64,000 nucleotides of DNA, taken from assembly GCF_004361815.1 (NCBI RefSeq), contig NZ_SNWA01000002.1, positions 2,604,001 through 2,668,000 on the forward strand, written 5' to 3'. Below are positions 36,100 through 43,683 of this stretch, piece by piece. The translations under genes were made by a program, and so were the position numbers. Below the pieces are notes generated by a model. It saw only the letters and a program-made list of their open reading frames with translations. It was not told the DNA's origin and made no database searches. Each line of letters opens with the position of its first letter. The first letter of the stretch is position 1. The DNA is from Paraburkholderia sp. BL10I2N1. Lineage in GTDB: Bacteria; Pseudomonadota; Gammaproteobacteria; Burkholderiales; Burkholderiaceae.

Positions 36100-39000
36100 A
36101 TGGAACGGCAGGCAGACAACACGGATCAGGCAACGTCCATTCGTGCCGCCACGCCGTTCCGGGCGGATGTCAAGGTGTTGCGCTCGATCGAGGCGGATTT
36201 GCGCGCGCATGTGCGCGGGGAAGTGCGCTTCGACCAGGCGTCGAAGGCGCTGTACGCGTCGGATGCCTCGAACTATCGACAGGTGCCGATTGCGGTGGTG
36301 GTGCCCGCCGATATCGACGATCTCGTCGCGACTGTCGCCACATGCCGGCGCAACGACGTGCCGTTTCTGCCTCGCGGCGGCGGTACGTCGCAGAACGGCC
36401 AGTGCGTGAACGTCGCGGTGGTCGCCGATGCCAGCAAGTATGTGAACCGCGTGGTTTCTGTCGACGCACAGGCGCATACCGCGATTGTCGAGCCGGGCGT
36501 CGTCTGCGACACGTTGCGCGATGCCGCCGAGCGGCACGGGCTCACGTTCGCGCCCGATCCCGCGACGCACAGCCGCTGCACGCTCGGCGGCATGATCGCG
36601 AACAACTCGTGTGGCGCGCATTCGGTGATGGCGGGCAAGACCGTCGAAAACATCGAAGCGCTCGAGATCGTCACGTACGACGGCGCACGCTTCTGGGTCG
36701 GGCCGACTACGGACGACGAACTCGCGCGCATCATCGCGGCGGGTGGCCGGCAAGGCCAGATCTATGCGGCGCTGAAAGCCTTGCGCGACCGGTACGCCGG
36801 TCTGATACGGGCAAAATTCCCGCAGATCAGGCGGCGCGTCTCCGGTTTCAATCTCGATCAACTGTTGCCGGAAAACGGCTTTAACGTCGCGCGTGCGCTG
36901 GTCGGCACGGAGGGCACCTGCGCGGTCACGCTGCAGGCGAAGGTGCGGCTTGTGCATAGTCCTGCGCAGCGCGTGCTGCTGGTCGTCGGTTTCACCGATA
37001 TTTTCACGGCCGCCGATGCGGTTCCGCACTTCATGCGTTGCGACCCGATCGCCATCGAGGGACTCGATCGCGCGATCATCCGCGGCTTGCAGGCGCGCGG
37101 GCTGAAGAAGGACGAAATCGCGTTGCTCCCGGACGGCGACGCGTGGGTCGTGCTCGAATTCGGCGCCGACACGCATGAGGACGCGCTGCAACAGGCGCAG
37201 TCCGCGGCCAGGTATTTCGCGGCGGGTCACGCGGGTGAAGGCATTTCGACAATGCTCGTCGAAGCGCGCGCGTTGCAGGCGAAGGTGTGGTCGATTCGCG
37301 AGACAGGGGCGTCGGCGGTGGCATTGTCGGTCGATCCGGCGAAGCCCGATCCGGTCGTCGGCTGGGAGGATGCCGCTGTCGATCCGCTGCGCCTGGGCGA
37401 TTATCTTCGCTCCTTTCAGGCGCTGGTCGATCGTTACGGCTACGAAACCTGTCTGTATGGACACTTCGGCGATGGCTGCGTGCATGCGCGCATCACGTTC
37501 GATCTTCGTACGGCCGAAGGCGTTGCGACATGGCGCAGTTTTCTGCGCGAAGCGGCGAACCTGGTGGTCGAATTCGGGGGTTCGCTATCGGGCGAACACG
37601 GCGACGGCCAGGCGAAGGCCGAGTTTCTGCCGATCATGTACGGCCCCGAGTTGATGCAGGCGATGGAGCAGTTCAAGGCGATCTGGGATCCAGCGAACCG
37701 CCTGAATCCCGGCAAGGTCGTTCATGCCTACCGGGCCGACGAAAACCTGCGCATGGGGCCAGCCTACAAGCCTGTGACGTTGCAGACGAACCTGACTTTC
37801 GCGAGCCCGGAAGGCGATGGCTTTCAGCGAGCGGTCGAGCGTTGCATCGGCATGGGCAAATGCCGCTCGCTCGAGGGCGGCACGATGTGCCCGAGCTATC
37901 GCGTGACCCGCGAAGAAAAGTATTCGACGCGCGGTCGCGCCCATCTGTTCTGGGAAATGCTCCAGGGCGAGGTGATCGATAGCGGCTGGGAAAGCCGCGA
38001 GGTGAAGGATGCGCTCGATACGTGTCTCGCCTGCAAGGGCTGCAAGTCGGATTGCCCGACGCATACCGATATGGCCTCGTACAAAGCCGAGTTTCTTTCG
38101 CATTACTACGAGACACATGGCCGGCCGCGACAGGCAATGTTCATGGGACGCATCGGTGAATGGGCGCCGTTCGCGGCGCATTTTCCGCGTTTGACGAATT
38201 TCATGACGTCAGCCCCCGGTCTTGCAGCGGTGGGCAAGTGGATGGCAGGCGTTGCTCAAGCGCGCACCTTGCCGAAGTTCGCGAGGCAGACGTACCGGCA
38301 GATCGCGCGACGTGCGCATGCGAGTGTGAGCGCGAACGCGGTGCGGCCGGCTGCGTCGGCGAAAAAAATGATTCTGTGGGTCGACACGTTCAACGATCAC
38401 TTCTCGCCGGAGATTGCGCAGGACGCGGCCGATGTGCTCACCGCGCTTGGCTGGCGGGTCGTGCTGCCGAAGCGGCGTTTGTGCTGCGGCCGGCCGCTCT
38501 ACGATTTCGGGCTGCTGGAGCGGGCGCGCGAACTGCTGGTGAACGTGCTGGACGATCTCGCTGACGATATCGCCGCCGGTGTGCCGCTCGTCGGTCTCGA
38601 ACCGGGGTGCCTGTCGGTCTTCAAGGATGAGTTGCTCAGGCAGCTGCCCGGCCACGCGCTCGCGAAGCAGCTTTCGGCACAAACGTTCCTGTTCTCCGAT
38701 TTCGTTGTGCGTCAGCCGTTCGACTGGCCGACGCTCGATGCCGACGTGATTGTCCACGGCCATTGCCACCAGAAGGCGCTGTTTGGCATGCAGGGCGATA
38801 CGTCGCTGCTCGCGAAGCTCGGCGTGAAATGGAAGCTGCTGGATACGGGCTGCTGCGGGATGGCCGGGTCATTCGGCTTTAACGCGAAACATCATGCGCT
38901 GTCGGAGAAAATCGGCGAAGACTCGCTTTATCCGGCGATTCGCAGCGCCGCGCGCGAAACGATCGTGCTGACCAACGGCTTTAGCTGCCGCGAACAGATC

Positions 39001-39138
39001 GAACAGGGCACGGGCCGTCATGCCCTGCATATCGCGCAACTGGCAAAGTGGTCATTGTCCCAACACGTCGGTGGGCCTGCTGGGGGCGCGACTGGCGAAG
39101 CGCAAACCAGAACCGAACGCGCAGCATCGGGACGCTAG
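36100..39138 (+). CDS. ydiJ: YdiJ-type D-2-hydroxyglutarate dehydrogenase (FAD and Fe-S)
   Basis: A 1012-residue protein with the architecture of YdiJ (1018 residues in E. coli). An FAD-binding-4 domain comes first (PRGGGTSQNGQ), then an FAD-linked oxidase C domain (YGHFGDGCVHARI, SLSGEHGDGQAK), then two iron-sulfur cysteine clusters (CIGMGKCRSLEGGTMCPSY and CLACKGCKSDCP) and CCG-type domains. It oxidises D-2-hydroxyglutarate to 2-oxoglutarate. ATG 36100 with GGGAG before it is preferred to a GTG at 36082. It forms an operon with the DUF1338 gene. Confidence 0.88.
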   Translation: MERQADNTDQATSIRAATPFRADVKVLRSIEADLRAHVRGEVRFDQASKALYASDASNYRQVPIAVVVPADIDDLVATVATCRRNDVPFLPRGGGTSQNGQCVNVAVVADASKYVNRVVSVDAQAHTAIVEPGVVCDTLRDAAERHGLTFAPDPATHSRCTLGGMIANNSCGAHSVMAGKTVENIEALEIVTYDGARFWVGPTTDDELARIIAAGGRQGQIYAALKALRDRYAGLIRAKFPQIRRRVSGFNLDQLLPENGFNVARALVGTEGTCAVTLQAKVRLVHSPAQRVLLVVGFTDIFTAADAVPHFMRCDPIAIEGLDRAIIRGLQARGLKKDEIALLPDGDAWVVLEFGADTHEDALQQAQSAARYFAAGHAGEGISTMLVEARALQAKVWSIRETGASAVALSVDPAKPDPVVGWEDAAVDPLRLGDYLRSFQALVDRYGYETCLYGHFGDGCVHARITFDLRTAEGVATWRSFLREAANLVVEFGGSLSGEHGDGQAKAEFLPIMYGPELMQAMEQFKAIWDPANRLNPGKVVHAYRADENLRMGPAYKPVTLQTNLTFASPEGDGFQRAVERCIGMGKCRSLEGGTMCPSYRVTREEKYSTRGRAHLFWEMLQGEVIDSGWESREVKDALDTCLACKGCKSDCPTHTDMASYKAEFLSHYYETHGRPRQAMFMGRIGEWAPFAAHFPRLTNFMTSAPGLAAVGKWMAGVAQARTLPKFARQTYRQIARRAHASVSANAVRPAASAKKMILWVDTFNDHFSPEIAQDAADVLTALGWRVVLPKRRLCCGRPLYDFGLLERARELLVNVLDDLADDIAAGVPLVGLEPGCLSVFKDELLRQLPGHALAKQLSAQTFLFSDFVVRQPFDWPTLDADVIVHGHCHQKALFGMQGDTSLLAKLGVKWKLLDTGCCGMAGSFGFNAKHHALSEKIGEDSLYPAIRSAARETIVLTNGFSCREQIEQGTGRHALHIAQLAKWSLSQHVGGPAGGATGEAQTRTERAASGR

Positions 39139-39165
39139 CGCCGATGGGTGAAACCGCTGCGCCTG

Positions 39166-39795
39166 CTACTTCTTCAGAGCGGTGTCCGCCGGCTGCTGCG
39201 GTATGTCGGCGCTCGTGGCCATCCATAGCACTTCGGCGTCTTCTTCGCTGGTGGAAACGGCCGCATGACCGGTGCGGCTGTCGAAGTAGATGCTGTCGCC
39301 GGCGTTCAGATGCGTCGGTGCGTACAGTTCGGAGTAGAGACACACGCTGCCGCTGATGACGTACAGGAATTCCTCGCCTTCGTGGCGGCCCCAGTCGTCG
39401 AAGGCATCGAGCGTATGGGCGGAAATGCGGATACGGAACGGCAACATCGCCTTGTGTGCAAGGTCGGTGGCGAGCAGTTCCATCTGGTAGCCGCGGTACG
39501 CGTGGCGCTGGCCGGCATCCTTCCGGGTTAGCGCGCGGCGGCCGCCGGCGCTGACTTTCGGAGTCGAACCGAACAGTTCGCCAAGATCGATCTTCAGGCC
39601 GTGGACGATCTTCTGCAGCACGTCGAAAGTCGGCGACATCAGCCCGTTTTCCACTTTGGACAGCGTCGAGCGCGATACGCCGCACAGACGGCTCGCGGTT
39701 TCCAGCGTCAGATCGTGCGCAAGCCGCGCAGCACGCACGCGCCGGCCCAGATCCGAGGTGGACGATTCTGCCGGTTTGATGGTGTGGGTATCCAT
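39166..39795 (-). CDS. XRE-family regulator with C-terminal cupin domain
   Basis: A 209-residue regulator: Cro/CI HTH at about residues 15-70 (LTLETASRLCGVSRSTLSKV, then ENGLMSPTFDVLQKIVHGLK) and a cupin barrel at about 130-195 (HEGEEFLYVISGSVCLYSEL, then LNAGDSIYFDSRTGHAAVS). The cupin half is a small-molecule sensor; ligand unknown. It is convergent with the ydiJ-type gene. Confidence 0.9.
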   Translation of the reverse strand: MDTHTIKPAESSTSDLGRRVRAARLAHDLTLETASRLCGVSRSTLSKVENGLMSPTFDVLQKIVHGLKIDLGELFGSTPKVSAGGRRALTRKDAGQRHAYRGYQMELLATDLAHKAMLPFRIRISAHTLDAFDDWGRHEGEEFLYVISGSVCLYSELYAPTHLNAGDSIYFDSRTGHAAVSTSEEDAEVLWMATSADIPQQPADTALKK

Positions 39796-40115
39796 GGGTG
39801 ATCAATCGAAAGCGCGCTCCGGGCGCAAGGTGTTTCCGATCATAACATTTGAGCGGCCGTGTGGCCCCGATGGGCGGGGAGCGTCCCATTTTCAGCAGAG
39901 TGGCGTCGGGCCAGCCAAGACCACGACTTGTGAAAGGGCAGATGGTTTTCCCATCGGAAACACGAGAGGTCGCCATGGCGCGGCGTGCGGCGAGGTACCT
40001 GTCGCTACTACGGCACGCAAATCCAGGCGAAAAACTTTCGGTAACGATTCGGTAACCAAAGACCGTGCGGGTTGGTCTAACGTTTCTGATCCAACGTTAC
40101 TCAGCCCGTACCAAC
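39796..40115. other. Intergenic region
   Basis: About 320 bases between the divergent XRE-cupin gene and the lipoprotein gene. No gene or repeat is supported. Short open frames here have no ribosome site or family resemblance. Confidence 0.4.
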
Positions 40116-40670
40116 ATGGTCTCCAGCATCACATCGATACGCGTCGCGATACCGGCCGGCATTCTCGCGCTTGCGCTCGGCGGTTGTGCGGTCGTGCCGC
40201 CGAGCGGCCCCAGCGTGGTCGCGCTGCCGCGCAGCGGCGAGCCGCTCAACCAGTTCCAGCAGAACGACTATGCCTGCCGCGACTACGCATTCCACACCAG
40301 CGATGCCGCCCGGGCCTCGCAAAATGCGACCTCGTACGGCGTCAACAGCGCAGCGATCGGCACCCTCGGTGGCGCCGCCGTCGGTGCACTGCTCGGGGCA
40401 GCGGGCGGTAACGCAGGCGCGGGCGCAGCGATCGGCGCGGGCAGCGGACTGCTGCTCGGCGGCGCAGCCGGCGCAAACGGCGCGCAGTATTCAGCGGCAA
40501 GCCTTCAGGCGCAATACGACGCTGCCTACGCGCAGTGCATGACTTCAAAGGGCGATACGATCGCGCAACCGCAGATGCCCGTCTATGCACCGCAGCCGGT
40601 GTATGTTGCCCCGGCGCCGAGATATGTCGCGCCCCCTCCCGTGATGTACGCACCCTATCCGTATTACTGA
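40116..40670 (+). CDS. Glycine-zipper lipoprotein
   Basis: A 184-residue lipoprotein: signal peptide ending in the lipobox LGGC (Cys near residue 24), a central glycine-zipper helix with GAAVGALLGAAGGNAGAGAA-type repeats (about residues 82-125), and a Pro/Tyr/Ala-rich C-terminal tail (YAPQPVYVAPAPRYVAPPPV). Such proteins sit in the outer membrane or periplasm and are common near envelope genes. ATG 40116 is chosen since it starts the signal peptide. Function unknown. Confidence 0.8.
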   Translation: MVSSITSIRVAIPAGILALALGGCAVVPPSGPSVVALPRSGEPLNQFQQNDYACRDYAFHTSDAARASQNATSYGVNSAAIGTLGGAAVGALLGAAGGNAGAGAAIGAGSGLLLGGAAGANGAQYSAASLQAQYDAAYAQCMTSKGDTIAQPQMPVYAPQPVYVAPAPRYVAPPPVMYAPYPYY

Positions 40671-40765
40671 AGACGGCTATCCCGGAACTGCGCGGATGGC
40701 GGAAGGTCGCCGATGGGCGGCGATAGGCGCGAGAGCTTCCGACCACGTATCGGCGACGATTTCGG

Positions 40766-41488
40766 TCAGCGCGTGCCGGTTGCGGACCACATCGTGCGGC
40801 CCCAAAAAGTCAGCGTCCGGTCCCAGGCCAGTTGCGACCACACCGGATCGAACTGGGTTTGGGCGATACGGCCAGGCCCGACAGCGGTTTCGTTGGCGAA
40901 CGCGTGATGCGCAAGGTAGCGGTGGAACTCGAAGTCAACATCGGCTTCCCGCAATTTGACCTCTAGTGCGTTGACCGTCTCTGCCGCGAAGAAGGCATCC
41001 TGCGCGGCCCAGTGACCGAGCACCGGGACCTTGATCTTGCTGGCGTCGATGTAGTCCAGCGGAGGGAAGCCATACCACACCACGCCGGCCGAAATCTCGG
41101 GGATCTGACTGAGCGCCAGCAGCGCGAGCGCGCCCCCCATGCAGTAGCCGGTCACGCCGACACGTTGTGATTGCTGCTTCAGGTACTGTACCGCGCCGCG
41201 AATATCCTGAGCGGTGGCATCGCCGAAGTCGAGGCTCGTCATCAAATGGTGCGCTTCTTCCTCTTCTGCCGTCGCCTTTCCTCGATAGAGATCGGGCACG
41301 AGCGCCAGATAGCCGGACTGGGCGAGCCGGTCTGCCACGCCGCGAATCTGGTCGTTCAGCCCCCACCACTCCTGAATCACCACGATGGCGGGCGCGCCCT
41401 CGATCTTTTGAGGTTTGGCGAGATAGCCCTGTACGTCCTGGCCGTCAGGGCGGCGAAAGGTAACCATGGTTCCAGGTGTCTGTTTCAT
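40766..41488 (-). CDS. Dienelactone hydrolase family protein
   Basis: A 240-residue alpha/beta hydrolase of the dienelactone hydrolase family. The Cys-Asp-His triad is in place: Cys116 in GYCMGG, Asp164 in AAQDAFF and His195 in AHHAFAN; Glu40 (QEWWGLN) matches the glutamate that activates the cysteine. It would open dienelactones or related esters; in this genome it might serve aromatic breakdown, but it is not next to the pca genes. Confidence 0.9.
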   Translation of the reverse strand: MKQTPGTMVTFRRPDGQDVQGYLAKPQKIEGAPAIVVIQEWWGLNDQIRGVADRLAQSGYLALVPDLYRGKATAEEEEAHHLMTSLDFGDATAQDIRGAVQYLKQQSQRVGVTGYCMGGALALLALSQIPEISAGVVWYGFPPLDYIDASKIKVPVLGHWAAQDAFFAAETVNALEVKLREADVDFEFHRYLAHHAFANETAVGPGRIAQTQFDPVWSQLAWDRTLTFWGRTMWSATGTR

Positions 41489-41559
41489 GTGACGGTCCCC
41501 CGTTGAATAAAGCCACTAGCATAGCGCCGGTGATGGGCGTTTGCTGATGCGAGTCCGAG

Positions 41560-41850
41560 CGATTGGGGATATGCGGCCGCCTTTGTGCTGATCACCGGAT
41601 TCGACAAGATGTTCAGCGTCTATATCCGGAGCGCCCGGCAGAAAATCATTCCGGCAAAGGATTACGGTAAGACCACAGGCGTCATCATCCTGCTCAACAA
41701 CATGACACAGCCTCTCGCGGGTTTGCTCGTCGGTCTTTTCGCGGGCCGTGGGCAGACGCGGACGCTCATCGTGCCCCTCTCTCTCGACATGGGGGTAGTC
41801 GGCGCCGTGGTGTCGGTGAGCGGTCCGTTGCTGGGCCGAAGGAAGGCGTG
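41560..41850 (+). pseudogene. Remnant of an MFS transporter (C-terminal fragment)
   Basis: The open frame encodes about 90 residues (for example YAAAFVLITGFDKMFSVYIR, QKIIPAKDYGKTTGVIILLN, NNMTQPLAGLLVG) that resemble the last helices of an MFS exporter. There is no N-terminal part upstream: the sequence before 41550 belongs to the promoter region of the dienelactone hydrolase gene. The frame then loses resemblance after about 41850 and merges into the next gene's upstream region. Best read as a decayed gene. Confidence 0.6.
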
Positions 41851-41953
41851 CGTGCCGGTGGCGTGCGAGCGTCCGGAGTTTGATCCAGAATCGCGGGAAG
41901 GAACACGACGCGCCAGCCCGGAACCGCCTTCAAACGTCACGAAGGAAGCTGAC

Positions 41954-42235
41954 ATGATACGTAAGACGCTCAATGCATCGCGACTGCAGGATGAGGTTAG
42001 CCGTCGTATTCATCGCATTCATGAAATCGTCGAAGACGGCGTGAAGATCCGCGTCCCTCGCCCGCAAAAGACAGAGCCCGACCCGTCGGGTTGCAACTGG
42101 GAGATGAAGCACTTCGGCAACGCGATCGGTTACGAGCGGGATATCGACGGAGTGCTCAAAGCGGTACGCGCCGAATACAACCTGTCGGAAGATTCGACAG
42201 ACACCTCGGGCACCGTCAAAAGTCCCTTTGATTGA
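41954..42235 (+). CDS. Hypothetical protein, Burkholderiaceae type
   Basis: A 93-residue soluble protein, mostly helical at its N terminus (LNASRLQDEVSRRIHRIHEI) with a central DPSGCNWEM motif. Small proteins with this layout appear in many Burkholderiaceae; function unknown. AAGGAAG lies 6-12 bases before ATG 41954. The frame is continuous with the MFS remnant upstream but the start signal shows a separate gene. It is followed by a hairpin terminator. Confidence 0.72.
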   Translation: MIRKTLNASRLQDEVSRRIHRIHEIVEDGVKIRVPRPQKTEPDPSGCNWEMKHFGNAIGYERDIDGVLKAVRAEYNLSEDSTDTSGTVKSPFD

Positions 42236-42243
42236 CTGGGTCA

Positions 42244-42269
42244 GCCCTGCACTTGTTCAGGTGCAGGGC
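42244..42269 (+). terminator. Hairpin terminator
   Basis: A 9-bp stem (GCCCTGCAC with GTGCAGGGC) and 8-base loop, 9 bases after the preceding stop. No strong T run; the convergent SH3 gene may share it. Confidence 0.5.
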
Positions 42270-42315
42270 GGTGCGAAATCGTTCCGCGCAAGCCCGCTAT
42301 TAGCGTGAACAGCCC

Positions 42316-43248
42316 CTAGTTGTGTAGCGGCGGGCCCCCGTGGTCTGCCTGGCCGCGGCTGTTGCCTCCGCCACTTTCATGGACTTGCGGCGACCCCCCG
42401 GGATGACCACCGCCACCCTGACTTTGACCTGGAGGCGGACCGCCCATCTGAGCGCCGCCGCCATGGCCTTGCGACGGCCCAGGCGGATGAGCGCCCTCAC
42501 CACCCTGACCTTGCGGCGGCGCGTGCGGACGGCTGTCCCAGCCACCCTGACCTTGCGGCGGCGCGTGCGGACGGCTGTCCCAGCCACCTTGACCTGGAGG
42601 CGGCCCGCCCATCTGAGCGCCGCCGCCATGGCCTTGCGGCGGCGCAGGTGGATGACCATCCCCGCCGCCATGGCCTTGCGGCGGCGCAGGTGGATGACCA
42701 TCCCCGCCGCCTTGACCCGGCGGCGGCCCGCCCGGATGACCGCCACCATGATCGTAATCGGACGGGCGACCGCCACCCCCGCCATGCCACGGATACGGCA
42801 CCGGCGGATGTCCTTCGCTGCGCGGCTGCCCCGGCGGCGGCCGATGCGCCCAGCGATCCCGATCGTGATACCACGGACGGTCGCGGTAATAGTGGCCCCA
42901 ATAAGACCCGATCGCAAACGTGATGATGGGCAGCCCGATCACCGTCCCGTAACTCATGATCGGAACCTCGCTTCCCTGATAGGGGTAGCTGAGATAGGCC
43001 GCGTAAACCCATCCCCGTATGTCGGACCCGGCGACGTCGCACCATGTGTAGTCGCTGATGCAACCCATCACCGTGAGCGGCAGGCTGGCCGGCAACTCGG
43101 CCACCACGGGATAGTCTTCCCCTGGCCCGGCATAAAGGTAGACCGGACTGTTCGTGTACGCCTCGGCCTCCTGCGCGGAAGCAGTGCCCGACAACATCGA
43201 CAGAGCGGCGAGACCCGCGCAGATGCCGCTCATGAACTGTTTTCGCAT
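42316..43248 (-). CDS. Exported SH3-domain protein with Gly/Pro/His repeats
   Basis: A 310-residue protein with a signal peptide (cleavage after ASA near residue 25), a bacterial SH3 domain at about 30-90 (VYLYAGPGEDYPVVAELPAS, then DIRGWVYAAYLSYPY), one possible hydrophobic segment (VIGLPIITFAIGSYWGH), and a long low-complexity tail of GGDGHPPAPPQGH, GGWDSRPHAPPQGQ and GGAQMGGPPPGQ units, several in tandem pairs. The N-terminal part is a normal envelope-type domain; the tail looks like an extended, disordered, histidine-containing region. Confidence 0.82.
   Translation of the reverse strand: MRKQFMSGICAGLAALSMLSGTASAQEAEAYTNSPVYLYAGPGEDYPVVAELPASLPLTVMGCISDYTWCDVAGSDIRGWVYAAYLSYPYQGSEVPIMSYGTVIGLPIITFAIGSYWGHYYRDRPWYHDRDRWAHRPPPGQPRSEGHPPVPYPWHGGGGGRPSDYDHGGGHPGGPPPGQGGGDGHPPAPPQGHGGGDGHPPAPPQGHGGGAQMGGPPPGQGGWDSRPHAPPQGQGGWDSRPHAPPQGQGGEGAHPPGPSQGHGGGAQMGGPPPGQSQGGGGHPGGSPQVHESGGGNSRGQADHGGPPLHN
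42495..42705. repeat. Tandem 42-bp repeats inside the SH3 protein gene
   Basis: Two kinds of near-identical 42-bp units occur in tandem pairs: one coding GGWDSRPHAPPQGQ (about 42500-42585), one coding GGDGHPPAPPQGHG (about 42619-42702). Each keeps the reading frame. Confidence 0.8.
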
Positions 43249-43683
43249 CGTTCCTCCCAGGGTGCGGACCCGGCTTCAACCGGCGGTTTTTTCTACCGTA
43301 CCGGATGTGATCTTCGCTTCCGGTTCCTGTAACGCCAGGCGTCTTCGGCGGCGTCGGAACCCGGGCATGCATTTCGCGGCGCACATTGGTTTTCGCAGGC
43401 AGCTGTGACCTTTGCCTCGTACGTTTACCTTGTTTGTCCCTGAAACACGCACAGGAGTTCTCAAATGATGAATCGATGCGCACGCGGCGACCGCGGGTGA
43501 GCACCGCAAGCAGAACGAAGCGCGCAGCGGCAATCAGGCGCGCGACCGCGTGCGCGCCGGAAGCCTTAGTTGTTGCGCAACGACTTCGACACATGGGAAG
43601 CCACTACGCATGGCGCGGACTTTCCCGATAACGACCGCTGACGCATGTTGACGCGCGCATTCCGGGCGAGCGGGGCGGCCCGC
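43249..43683. other. Intergenic region
   Basis: About 435 bases between the SH3 gene and the end of the cyclase gene, both on the minus strand. Several short basic open frames are present but none has a family pattern or start signal. It must contain the SH3 gene promoter; no clear elements were recognised. Confidence 0.45.
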
